A stretch of 64,000 bases of DNA from PSRF01 sp051000815 (GTDB lineage: Bacteria; Acidobacteriota; Blastocatellia; Pyrinomonadales; Pyrinomonadaceae). The position numbers were made by a program, and so were the translations under genes. The notes beneath the pieces are model-generated. The model ran no database searches, was not told the DNA's origin, and was given only the letters and a program-made list of their open reading frames with translations. The stretch is from NCBI GenBank assembly GCA_051000815.1, contig JBPCNX010000043.1:24286-88285 (forward strand), given 5' to 3'. Of the stretch, positions 7,328 through 16,062 are shown piece by piece (position 1 is the stretch's first letter; each line of letters begins with the position of its first letter).

Positions 7328-8797
7328 ATGCAACTACCCGTAACACTCGGTGAACTAAAGCAAAGTGGTTATCAAAACGTATCAGTCAAAGATGAGCTCC
7401 GCGCGAACCTCATCAGAAAGCTGCGCGCCGGCGAAACACTTTTTCCCGGCATCGTCGGTTACAGCGAAACGGTAATCCCCCAGCTCGTTAACGCAATTCT
7501 CGCACGTCATAACATCATTCTCCTGGGCCTCCGCGGACAAGCCAAAAGCCGCATCATCCGGCAACTGACTGAACTGCTCAATGAACGGATCCCGATCATT
7601 GCCGGCTCGGAGGTAAACGACAATCCACTTCAACCGATCTCCGCTTATGGGCGGCAACAGCTCGAAACCCATGGCGACGTAACGCCGCTTACCTGGATCG
7701 ATCGCGATGCGCGTTTTGTGGAAAAGCTGGCAACTCCTGACGTCACGATTGCAGACATCATCGGCGACGTTGATCCCATCAAGGCTGCGAAGGGCGGACA
7801 CCTGCTCAGCGATGAACTGACGATTCATTACGGTCTGCTGCCGCGCGCGAATCGCGGTATCTTCGCCATCAACGAACTGCCGGATCTCGCCGGCAAGATT
7901 CAGGTGGGGCTTTTCAACATCATGCAGGAAGGCGACGTGCAGATTAAGGGTTATCCGGTACGCCTGCCGCTCGATGTCATGCTCGTCTTCTCCGCCAATC
8001 CCGAGGACTACACGGCCCGCGGCAAGATCATTACTCCTCTAAAGGATCGTATCGGCGCCGAGATCACGACCCACTACCCTGCAGAATTGCCCACCGCAAT
8101 TCAAATAACTCGACAGGAAGCGTGGGTCGAGCGCGACGGCTGGAAGGAACAGTTGCAGATTCCGGAATTCGTTCGCGAAGTAGTCGAACAAATTGCTTTT
8201 GAGGCGCGCGACGATCAGCGCATCGACAAACATTCCGGCGTCTCTCAGCGACTGCCAATCACCGTGATCGAGTCGGTAATTTCCAACGCCGAGCGGCGGG
8301 CGCTGGTAACCGGCGAGAAGGAAATTGTGCCGCGTGTTTCCGATATTTATGCCGCGATCCCCTCGATGACCGGGAAAATCGAACTGGAATATGAGGGTGA
8401 ACAGATTGGCGCGCAGCGGATCGCGAAAGACTTGATCAAGCGCGCGGCAGGCGAAATATTCAACGGCTATTTTGTGGGAATCGACTTCGCGCGCACGGTG
8501 CAATGGTTTGACGCCGGCAATAACCTGAGGCTCGCGGACACTGCTTCGGCAACCGAATGTCGGCGTTTGCTGGAGGCGGTTCCGGAATTGCTCGAAACGG
8601 CGTTGATTCCCTTTGACATCAAACAGTCGGACAAGGCCGAGGTGGTCGCGGCATGTGAACTTGTGTTGGAAGGTCTATACGCGGAGAACAAGATCAGCCG
8701 CAATGAAGAGGGTGGCTACACGGCGGTAACGAAAGCGAAAAAAGATCGCCGCGGCATGATCTATGACGATCTAACGGAGACGGGAAAGTACAGCTAG
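7328..8797 (+). CDS. MoxR/magnesium-chelatase-like AAA ATPase
   Basis: A 489-residue ATPase of the magnesium-chelatase I/MoxR branch of AAA+ proteins. The P-loop is GLRGQAKSR at 67-75, where Ala72 replaces the usual last Gly. The pre-sensor region GIFAINELPDLAGKIQVGLFNIMQEGDVQI and the sensor-1 MLVFSANPEDYTARG are typical. Members remodel or activate partner proteins together with a VWA protein. That partner is encoded at 9500-10822 in the same direction, with one small gene between. No promoter signal is clear; a heptamer array precedes the ATG. The target is unknown. Confidence 0.9.
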   Translation: MQLPVTLGELKQSGYQNVSVKDELRANLIRKLRAGETLFPGIVGYSETVIPQLVNAILARHNIILLGLRGQAKSRIIRQLTELLNERIPIIAGSEVNDNPLQPISAYGRQQLETHGDVTPLTWIDRDARFVEKLATPDVTIADIIGDVDPIKAAKGGHLLSDELTIHYGLLPRANRGIFAINELPDLAGKIQVGLFNIMQEGDVQIKGYPVRLPLDVMLVFSANPEDYTARGKIITPLKDRIGAEITTHYPAELPTAIQITRQEAWVERDGWKEQLQIPEFVREVVEQIAFEARDDQRIDKHSGVSQRLPITVIESVISNAERRALVTGEKEIVPRVSDIYAAIPSMTGKIELEYEGEQIGAQRIAKDLIKRAAGEIFNGYFVGIDFARTVQWFDAGNNLRLADTASATECRRLLEAVPELLETALIPFDIKQSDKAEVVAACELVLEGLYAENKISRNEEGGYTAVTKAKKDRRGMIYDDLTETGKYS

Positions 8798-8912
8798 GAA
8801 CTTTGGGCCGCGGATAAACGCGGATAACACGGATCTGAAAGGCAATACAAACAAATCAGCGGAAATGGAGTCGGTTTGAAAAGCAGAAACCTCACCTGCT
8901 AAGGAGCCTCAC

Positions 8913-9368
8913 ATGAATAACGGAAGCGCTCTCAAACACCGGGAGCTGACACAGAAAGTCATTGGTGTTTTTTTTGAAGTTTACAATGAGCTAGGGCACG
9001 GGTTTCTGGAATCAGTTTATCAGCGGGCTTTCGAACTCGCGCTGATAGCCAAAGGACTCGCCGTTTGCAGGAAGATTGAAGTCCCAGTTTGGTTTCGGGG
9101 TGAGAAAATCGGCGATTTTGAGGCAGCCGTTCTTGTTGAGAGTCTATTACTCCTGGAATTGAAAGCTGTTCGATGTCTCGACGCAGCCCATGAAGCCCAA
9201 TTGTTGAACTACCTGCGAGCCACCGACGTGGAAGTCGGAATTTTGTTTAACTTTGGAGTGAAACCCGAGTTCAAGAGGTTTGCATTCGAGAATTCTCGCA
9301 AGCAGCGAAGAGATAAACCTGGCTTGTTGAGTTCTTTGCTTGAACCGGAGGGCGCGGACAACAGGTAG
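8913..9368 (+). CDS. GxxExxY family protein
   Basis: A 151-residue protein of the GxxExxY family. The defining motif is visible as GHGFLESVY near residue 30, followed by the family's VWFRGEKIGDFEAAVLVESLLLLELKA core and an AQLLNYLRAT helix. The ELKA segment resembles the nuclease-like core of restriction-endonuclease folds, and the family has been suggested to be nuclease-related, but its role is not established. It has an AAGGAG RBS about 8 nt before the ATG. It interrupts the MoxR-VWA gene pair, and the sequence does not show whether it is functionally linked to them or a passenger. Confidence 0.85.
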   Translation: MNNGSALKHRELTQKVIGVFFEVYNELGHGFLESVYQRAFELALIAKGLAVCRKIEVPVWFRGEKIGDFEAAVLVESLLLLELKAVRCLDAAHEAQLLNYLRATDVEVGILFNFGVKPEFKRFAFENSRKQRRDKPGLLSSLLEPEGADNR

Positions 9369-9499
9369 CGAATTTGACTCTTGAAAATGGCTTCAATGTT
9401 ATCGGAGTCTGGTTTTTGATCGGTTATGTTTTGGTTTCTGGTTTTGGTATTTGGTCTGATCCGCGTTTTTCCGCGTGCATCCGCGGCTGAATCAGCTTT

Positions 9500-10822
9500 A
9501 TGAAATTCACGAAGTATTCAAAATTCAAAGGCCTCGACGTTTCGTCACTTAACCTGGGCGACTTGATGGAAGGTCTGTCGGATTCGTTGCTCTCTTCCGG
9601 CTACGACGACGATTATTACTGGACGCGCGAGCGGCGCCCGCAGGACACGTCGCTCGATGCGCTGCGCCGGACGTTGCTCCAGGCGCTGCTTGATCAAGGT
9701 CTACTTAACGAGTTTCAGATTCGGGAGATGCTCGCCGACAATGAGGGTAAGTTTAAAGGCTCAGCGCTCGAAGAAATGCTGAATCAACTAATTGAGCGTC
9801 TGGTCGAAGAGGGCTATCTCAACCTCAAGGAAATGCCTCGCGAAAAAAGCCGGCAGCCGGGAAACGGAGAGCCACAGATTTCTGAACCGCTTCCGCGCAA
9901 CATCAAGTTTGAATTAACCGAGAAAGGGCTCGACTTTCTCGGCTATAAAACGTTGCGAAGTCTCCTGGGAAGCCTGGGTAAAAGCTCGGCCGGGCGTCAC
10001 GATACACCGCAACTTTCCACCGGGGTGGAAGCAGCAGCCGCAAGCAAGCGTTACGAGTTTGGCGATACGATCAATCTCGACGTAAACACCACGCTCTTGT
10101 CGGCAATTCAACGGGAAGGATTAAAGGTCCCGCTGAACCTGGAATACAGCGACCTGCATGTGCATCAATGCGACTATCAATCATCCTGCGCCACGGTGGT
10201 GATGCTTGATTGTTCCCATTCGATGATTCTTTACGGCGAAGATCGCTTTACGCCGGCCAAGAAAGTTGCGCTCGCGCTGTCGCATCTGATTCGCACGCAG
10301 TATCCAGGCGACTCCCTGAAGCTGGTGTTGTTTCATGACAGCGCCGAAGAACTGCCCTTCGCCCAACTTGCAACCACCCAGGTCGGTCCTTACCACACAA
10401 ACACGGCCGAGGGTTTGCGCCTCGCCCGCCGGATCCTGCAGTCGCAACGCAAGGAGATGAAACAAATTGTAATGGTGACGGACGGCAAACCGACTGCTTG
10501 TTTCATTAGTAACGATGTCGCCGGCTCGTTTGCAGGCAGAAGAGCGGACGGGACTCCCGCGCTCCCAACGCGCCAGCTATACAAAAACTCCATGGGCGGC
10601 GATCCCTACGTGATGGAAGCGACCTTTAATGAGGTACAAGCCTGCCGCAAGGCAGGTATAATGATTAACACCTTTATGCTGGCGAGTGACTACTACCTCG
10701 TCGAGTTTGTGAAACAGATGACGGCGATGACAAACGGCAAAGCATACTTTGCGAATCCCAGCAATCTTTCCCAATTTGTCTTGATGGATTTTCTTCGTCG
10801 TCGAACCAGCCGGATCAAGTAG
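9500..10822 (+). CDS. VWA domain protein, partner of the MoxR-like ATPase
   Basis: A 440-residue protein. The C-terminal half (about 230-430) is a von Willebrand A domain with an intact MIDAS metal site: DxSxS at Asp237-Ser241 (DCSHS), a conserved Thr region and VMVTDGKPT. The N-terminal half is helical and acidic, with a DDDYYW segment and a predicted winged-helix-like part (FELTEKGLDFLGYKTL). This architecture matches the BchD/CoxE-like partner of MoxR ATPases, in which the metal site of the VWA protein binds the target. It lies downstream of the ATPase gene at 7328. Confidence 0.87.
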   Translation: MKFTKYSKFKGLDVSSLNLGDLMEGLSDSLLSSGYDDDYYWTRERRPQDTSLDALRRTLLQALLDQGLLNEFQIREMLADNEGKFKGSALEEMLNQLIERLVEEGYLNLKEMPREKSRQPGNGEPQISEPLPRNIKFELTEKGLDFLGYKTLRSLLGSLGKSSAGRHDTPQLSTGVEAAAASKRYEFGDTINLDVNTTLLSAIQREGLKVPLNLEYSDLHVHQCDYQSSCATVVMLDCSHSMILYGEDRFTPAKKVALALSHLIRTQYPGDSLKLVLFHDSAEELPFAQLATTQVGPYHTNTAEGLRLARRILQSQRKEMKQIVMVTDGKPTACFISNDVAGSFAGRRADGTPALPTRQLYKNSMGGDPYVMEATFNEVQACRKAGIMINTFMLASDYYLVEFVKQMTAMTNGKAYFANPSNLSQFVLMDFLRRRTSRIK

Positions 10823-10852
10823 GATACGTTTTCAAGCTTCGGCGCAAACTGA

Positions 10853-13800
10853 ATGCAAGCGGGCGAATCAAACCATAACGAACTAAGGCCCGGAAGATAT
10901 TTCGTGCCTTATTTTGTTTTAGTGCTCAGCCTGGTCAGTACTGCGTTTTTCGCCTTCTACGTTTGGCGCACCGCCGAGGCCAAAGATTCCGCCCGCTTCA
11001 CCACCACCGCCCAGGAACTGAGCTCCTACGTTCGCGGACGCCCGCGACTTTATATCGAAGTCTTGCGCGCCGGCGCTGGTTTATTTGCCATCAGTCCTTC
11101 AGTCAGTCCCAGCCAGTTTCATAACTTCGTCGAGCGTTTGGAACTGAAGGATCAATATCCTGGTGCGGAAGGCATCGGTTATCTCGCCCGCGTGAAAGGC
11201 GATCAGAAGGAGGCCTACCTGGCTGCGCGACGCCAACAAGGTCTACGCGACTTCCAGATCTGGCCTGAACAGGAAAAAGACGAATACAACCCGGTTGTCT
11301 ACTTTGAACCACTCGACGAACATCAGCACGCGATCGTCGGTTATGACATGAGCACTGAACCGGCGCGCCGGACGGCGATGGAGACAGCACGTGATACCGG
11401 TTTGCCCGCGGCCACGGCGCGCGTCCTGTTAAAGCATGAAGACGAGCCAAACAGCGAGCCCGGGTTTCTGATCTACGCTCCGGTATACGAAAACGATCGC
11501 ACGCCTACTACTGTCGAAGAACGGCGCGAGGCACTCTCGGGATTCGTCTTCAGTCAGTTTCGCGCCGCCGAGTTCATCAAGGCGGTGATGGCGATCAAGA
11601 ATGTGACCGATGTGGACGTGCGCCTTCACGACGGCTTGGAAGCGACGAATGAAAACCTGTTTTGCGATACGGCCGCTGAGTCCGGCGCCGGCGAAACTGG
11701 GACTCGGCCGCGCTTAAATGCCGCCAGCGTGGTAGATGTCGCCAGCAGATCCTGGACAGTCGTGGCGTCTTCTCGCCCGGAATTTTTTGCTGCGACAAAC
11801 CGAAACTCTGTTTACCACACCGCAAGCGCAGGGATTCTGGTTAGTCTTCTTTTGTTTGGTCTCACGCATTCGCAGGTGAAGTCGCGGGCTTCAAGTGAGC
11901 GCTCCGCAGCTGAATTGCTTGCTTCAGAGAGCAAGGTGCGGACAACGCTTACCGATCGCGAGCGTGCCGAAGAAGCTTTGCGCGAAAGCGAAGAGCGTTA
12001 TCGCGAACTCGTGGAAAACGCTAACGACATCGTCTTCACGCTCGACCTCGATGGCAACGTGACTTCAATTAACAAAGCGGTGGAAAACCTGACGGGCTTT
12101 TCACGGGACGAACTACTCAAGATGAATATGAGTCAGTTTCTTTCTCCAGGCTCGTTCGCGGCAGCTCAACAGATGACGGCGCGTAAGCTCCAGGGTGAAC
12201 AGCGAACAAACTACGAAGTCGACGTTCAAGCCAAGCATGGCCGCCCAGTCAGGCTCGAGATCAGCAGCCGGCTCGCGATGAAATCCGGAAACCCGGTCGG
12301 CATTCAGGGCGTGGCTCGCGATATTACGGCTCGGCGGCGCGCCGAAGAAGCGTTGCGCGAAGTCGACCAACAGGCCCTTTCGGCCTATGAGCAACTCCTG
12401 GAAAGAGTGTCGCTACTATCTCAGGCGCTGGGTACAGCTCGCGACCTGGTCACAATCTTCCGCGCTTTGCGGGACTTTGCCTTGGTATCTGCGCCTTGCG
12501 ATGGGCTCTTTGTTTCACTCTATGATTCCATTCGCGACGTTAGAACCGCGTGTTATGGCTGGGGCGATCATCAGGAAATCAATATCAGCGAGTTACCACC
12601 GATGCCCATAACTTCAACCGGGCCCAACAGCAAAGCGATCAGAACGGGCGAAGTAGTGGTCACCGATGATTATATGACTGTCACGCGACCTAGTTCCGGA
12701 ATCATTGTGGGACCTGATAATGGCCTGCGGCCAAAGTCGTCACTCGCAGCGCCAATGTCCGTGATGGGACGGATAGTGGGGACAATTGAAATTCAGAGTT
12801 ACGCGCCGGCGGCATACAGGGAAGAGCATGTGACGGCGATGAGGATGGCCGCAAACCTTGTGGCTGTGGCGATCGAGAACGCCAGACTCTTAGAACAGGA
12901 AAGCAGCGCACGAGCCACTGCGGAAGAATCCAATCGCTTGAAGGACGAGTTTTTGGCAACCGTCTCGCATGAACTACGCACACCGCTAACGGCGATTCTG
13001 GGTTGGGCGCGTATGCTGCAGTCCGATTCGCTGGACGAGAAAACGTCCGCAAACGCCATTGAGACTATTCGCCGGAATGCCAAGGCGCAATCGCAAATCA
13101 TTGACGACATCCTGGACGTGTCGAGGATTATTACCGGCAAGCTCCCCATGGATCTAAACCCGCTCGAGCTTGCGCCAGTATTAGCAGCCGCAGTTGATGT
13201 CGTGCGTCCTACTGCCGAAGCCAAAGGCATTGGTATTGAAACTGAACTACCGGCGCACCCGATGGTGGTGGCGGGTGATTCCAACCGGCTACAGCAGGTT
13301 ATTTGGAATTTGCTGTCAAACGCGATCAAATTCACCCCAAGTCAGGGACGAGTCTGGCTCAAGGCCCAGGAGCGCGGTTCTCAAGTTGAGATTAAAGTGA
13401 CTGACAATGGCCAGGGAATTAGCGAAGACTTCCTTCCATTCGTGTTCGATCGTTTTCGCCAGGCCGACAGTACGACTACGCGACAACATGGCGGCCTTGG
13501 TCTGGGGTTGGCGATCGCTCGGCATCTTGTTGAGATTCATGGTGGTACCATCAAGGCCTCGAGTGACGGTGCCGGAAAGGGTTCTACATTCCTGCTGACA
13601 CTCCCGCGACTTGGAGTAGGTGCGGATCTAAAGCGACAGGAAAGTGAAAATGATCTGGGAGCGGTTCTGCTTTCGGAGCCACGACTGAACGGAATCCATG
13701 TGCTCCTGGTCGACGATGACGAAGATACTTTGCATTTGATCACGGCCGCGTTGGCACAGGGTCACGCAAAGGTTACTGCAGTTTCGTCTGCGGCAGCAGC

Positions 13801-14065
13801 GCTGGAAGCCATCAAACTTTGCGTGCCTGACGTGTTGGTGTCAGACATCGCGATGCCCGGTGAAGACGGCTATCAGCTACTCGAGAGAGTCAGGGCCCTC
13901 AATCTCGGTAATGGCAGACCTTTGGCAGCGGTAGCCATCACCGCCTACGCACAGGAAGAAGAGCGCCTCAAGGCACTTGCTTCGGGGTTTCAATCCTACC
14001 TGGCAAAACCGATCGAACTGTCAGACCTGATCGAAGCTGTGGAACAAGCAGCACGAAGATCGTAA
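10853..14065 (+). CDS. Hybrid sensor histidine kinase (CHASE-PAS-GAF-HisKA-HATPase-REC)
   Basis: A 1070-residue membrane sensor kinase. A transmembrane helix at about 18-38 and another at 323-343 flank a periplasmic CHASE domain (about 75-250). Then come a PAS domain (about 378-490), a GAF domain (about 520-670), a HisKA dimerisation domain with His706 in SHELRTPL, a HATPase with NLLSNAIKF, DNGQGI and GLGLGLAI boxes, and a receiver with Asp998 in SDIAMPGEDGY and the conserved Lys in YLAKPIE. All phosphotransfer residues are present. CHASE domains sense small extracellular ligands. It starts 30 nt after the VWA gene, so cotranscription is possible. The output is not visible; no separate regulator is adjacent. 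Confidence 0.93.
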   Translation: MQAGESNHNELRPGRYFVPYFVLVLSLVSTAFFAFYVWRTAEAKDSARFTTTAQELSSYVRGRPRLYIEVLRAGAGLFAISPSVSPSQFHNFVERLELKDQYPGAEGIGYLARVKGDQKEAYLAARRQQGLRDFQIWPEQEKDEYNPVVYFEPLDEHQHAIVGYDMSTEPARRTAMETARDTGLPAATARVLLKHEDEPNSEPGFLIYAPVYENDRTPTTVEERREALSGFVFSQFRAAEFIKAVMAIKNVTDVDVRLHDGLEATNENLFCDTAAESGAGETGTRPRLNAASVVDVASRSWTVVASSRPEFFAATNRNSVYHTASAGILVSLLLFGLTHSQVKSRASSERSAAELLASESKVRTTLTDRERAEEALRESEERYRELVENANDIVFTLDLDGNVTSINKAVENLTGFSRDELLKMNMSQFLSPGSFAAAQQMTARKLQGEQRTNYEVDVQAKHGRPVRLEISSRLAMKSGNPVGIQGVARDITARRRAEEALREVDQQALSAYEQLLERVSLLSQALGTARDLVTIFRALRDFALVSAPCDGLFVSLYDSIRDVRTACYGWGDHQEINISELPPMPITSTGPNSKAIRTGEVVVTDDYMTVTRPSSGIIVGPDNGLRPKSSLAAPMSVMGRIVGTIEIQSYAPAAYREEHVTAMRMAANLVAVAIENARLLEQESSARATAEESNRLKDEFLATVSHELRTPLTAILGWARMLQSDSLDEKTSANAIETIRRNAKAQSQIIDDILDVSRIITGKLPMDLNPLELAPVLAAAVDVVRPTAEAKGIGIETELPAHPMVVAGDSNRLQQVIWNLLSNAIKFTPSQGRVWLKAQERGSQVEIKVTDNGQGISEDFLPFVFDRFRQADSTTTRQHGGLGLGLAIARHLVEIHGGTIKASSDGAGKGSTFLLTLPRLGVGADLKRQESENDLGAVLLSEPRLNGIHVLLVDDDEDTLHLITAALAQGHAKVTAVSSAAAALEAIKLCVPDVLVSDIAMPGEDGYQLLERVRALNLGNGRPLAAVAITAYAQEEERLKALASGFQSYLAKPIELSDLIEAVEQAARRS

Positions 14066-14090
14066 TGGAAACAATAAAAGGAATTCCAGA

Positions 14091-14921
14091 GTGACCCAGT
14101 TTAAAATTGCACGGAGTCAAGAAGGTATGAGGAAAGTGGTTCGCGGCGTTGAGATGGCCTACGACGACGTCGGTTCGGGCCCAAGTGTCGTACTGCTGCA
14201 CGGTTACCCTTTTAATCGCTCAATGTGGAGCGATCAAATCGCGGAGCTGAAGCAACATCACCGCGTAATCGTTCCGGACCTACGGGGCCATGGGGAAAGC
14301 GATCTGACGGCCGCTCCGATGACAATGCAAAGCCTGGCAACCGACGTCGCCGCGCTCCTTGAAAGCCTGAATATCTCGCGCGCCACGATCGGGGGCCTTT
14401 CGATGGGAGGTTATGTCGCCCTGGCCTTTTATCGACTCTTTCCCTTGCGGGTTCGTTCTTTGGTTTTGGCTGACACCCGCGCGCAGGGAGATACCGAAGA
14501 GGCAAAACAAAATCGCGAGCAGCAGGCGGAGAAGGCTCTGCGCGAGGGAATGGAAGGAATCGCAGACGGACTTTTGACCAAGCTGCTTGCGCCTGAGACT
14601 GTCACCAAACATCCGGAGATCGTTAAGAGCCTGCGGGGAATGATGGCGGAAACCAATCCCGAGGGGGCAGCAGCGGCACTTCGCGGAATGGCGGCAAGAC
14701 AGGATCAAACGTCATTCCTCTCCCGCATCATTGCGCCTACGTTGATTCTGGTTGGAAGCGAAGACGTGATTACGCCGGTGGCAGACTCCGAACTGCTCCA
14801 CCGCGAGATTGGCGGCTCACGTTTAATAATCATCGAAGGCGCGGGCCATGTATCAAACCTGGAAAGGCCTAAAGAATTCAACGCAGCCTTCGTAAAATTT
14901 CTGAACGATGTAGAGGTCTAG
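14091..14921 (+). CDS. Alpha/beta hydrolase
   Basis: A 276-residue alpha/beta-hydrolase. The nucleophile elbow is GGLSMGG with Ser104. The oxyanion segment is LLHGYPFNRSMW, the acid is in LVGSEDVITP and the catalytic His is in GAGHVSNLERP. The family covers esterases, lactonases and similar enzymes. The GTG start at 14091 has AAAAGGA upstream and lies 25 nt after the histidine kinase stop, suggesting a shared transcript. The substrate is unknown. Confidence 0.9.
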   Translation: MTQFKIARSQEGMRKVVRGVEMAYDDVGSGPSVVLLHGYPFNRSMWSDQIAELKQHHRVIVPDLRGHGESDLTAAPMTMQSLATDVAALLESLNISRATIGGLSMGGYVALAFYRLFPLRVRSLVLADTRAQGDTEEAKQNREQQAEKALREGMEGIADGLLTKLLAPETVTKHPEIVKSLRGMMAETNPEGAAAALRGMAARQDQTSFLSRIIAPTLILVGSEDVITPVADSELLHREIGGSRLIIIEGAGHVSNLERPKEFNAAFVKFLNDVEV

Positions 14922-14933
14922 AGGGCTTGGCGT

Positions 14934-15003
14934 GTCCAATGTCCAATGTCCAACGTCCAAACGTGGAACTTGAGACCTGAGACCTGGGACCTGAGACTTG
15001 AAG
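14934..15003. repeat. Heptamer array running into a start codon
   Basis: Ten consecutive 7-nt units, GTCCAAT, GTCCAAT, GTCCAAC, GTCCAAA, then GAGACCT-type units. The first units are roughly the inverse of the last, so a hairpin is possible. The array overlaps the TTG start of the next gene at 14998 and so forms its whole 5' leader. Confidence 0.75.
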
Positions 15004-15423
15004 AAGTACACCATTGAAGAGCGCGTGCGCTGGGGCGACGTTGATGCAGCGCGGATTATTTTCTACGGCGCCTATATTCGTTTCTTCGAGTTTGCCGAAA
15101 CTGAACTCTTTCGCGCAGTCGACCTGCCCTACAGCGTCATGTTCGATGAGCTCGACATCTGGTTGCCGCGAGTTCACCTCGAATGCGATTTCCGCCACGC
15201 AGCGCAGCTGGACGACTTGTTGGAAGTCTCTGCTTATGTCGGCAGGTTTGGCCACAAGTCGATGCGCTTAAATTTTGAAGTGCGTCGCAAAGGCGAGGAA
15301 ACACTGATCGCCGAGGCTCACTTTGTGCTCGCCGCCGTGCGTCGCGACACCTTCGAAACCATAACTGTTCCTGCAGAACTAAAGCTTCGTCTCGCGCCCT
15401 ATACTCAATCCGCCGAATCCTAA
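14998..15423 (+). CDS. Hotdog-fold acyl-CoA thioesterase (4HBT family)
   Basis: A 141-residue single hotdog domain. The N-terminal RVRWGDVDAARIIFYGAYIRFFE segment carries the conserved Asp and the catalytic helix of 4-hydroxybenzoyl-CoA thioesterase-like enzymes, which hydrolyse acyl-CoA or aryl-CoA thioesters. The TTG start at 14998 keeps the full first strand (MKKYTIEE) but has no recognisable RBS, because the leader is a heptamer array. The stop at 15423 is 5 nt before pdxH, so the two are probably translated from one mRNA. Confidence 0.88.
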   Translation: MKKYTIEERVRWGDVDAARIIFYGAYIRFFEFAETELFRAVDLPYSVMFDELDIWLPRVHLECDFRHAAQLDDLLEVSAYVGRFGHKSMRLNFEVRRKGEETLIAEAHFVLAAVRRDTFETITVPAELKLRLAPYTQSAES

Positions 15424-15428
15424 AACCA

Positions 15429-16055
15429 ATGGAAGAAGTTCTCCGCCACGCTGACAGTAATGATGAGAAGAGTGCGGATCCCAATCCAATCAAGCTATTT
15501 CAACGCTGGTATGCAGAGGCTGTCGCTGCGGACCTGTCAATGGCCGATGCCATGACGCTTGCCACTGCGTCTCCCGATGGACGACCTTCAGCGCGAATGG
15601 TGCTCCTGAAACTCGTGGACGAAAGAGGGTTCGTTTTCTACACAAACTACCGCAGCCGCAAAGCGCGCGAGTTGGACGCTAATCCTTACGCGGCAGTCGT
15701 GTTTCATTGGGAACCTTTGGAGCGGCAAGTCCGGGTGGAAGGAAGAGTGTCGCGCGTGTCCGCGGACGAGTCGGACGAGTATTTTCAAACTCGAGCGCGC
15801 GAAAGCCAGATTGGCGCCATTGCTTCGCCGCAAAGCGATGTTATCGAAAGTCGAGCGGTGCTGGAAGAGAGGTTCCGTGAACTGGAGAAAAGTCATCGTG
15901 GCAAGATAATCACACGCCCTGCTCACTGGGGCGGTTATCGCTTAACACCTGACCAAATCGAATTCTGGAAGGGCAGACCAGGCCGCCTGCACGATCGCCT
16001 ACGTTACGAGCTTCAGTCAGACGGCGCTTGGCTTATAACCAGACTTGCCCCTTGA
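15429..16055 (+). CDS. pdxH: Pyridoxamine 5'-phosphate oxidase
   Basis: A 208-residue FMN enzyme that oxidises pyridoxamine or pyridoxine phosphate to pyridoxal phosphate. Visible family features are ATASPDGRPSARMVLLK, FYTNYRSRKARELDANP, the ERQVRVEGRV strand, SQIGAIASPQS and the C-terminal substrate-binding RLHDRLRYE. The length matches the family (about 200-220). It starts 5 nt after the thioesterase gene. The following gene is convergent. Functional and intact as far as can be seen. Confidence 0.95.
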   Translation: MEEVLRHADSNDEKSADPNPIKLFQRWYAEAVAADLSMADAMTLATASPDGRPSARMVLLKLVDERGFVFYTNYRSRKARELDANPYAAVVFHWEPLERQVRVEGRVSRVSADESDEYFQTRARESQIGAIASPQSDVIESRAVLEERFRELEKSHRGKIITRPAHWGGYRLTPDQIEFWKGRPGRLHDRLRYELQSDGAWLITRLAP

Positions 16056-16062
16056 TCATTCC

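Noticed and set aside
12799..13335. 178-codon minus-strand ORF in the histidine kinase
   Set aside because: The histidine kinase coding frame is continuous with all catalytic motifs; antisense ORF is a by-product.
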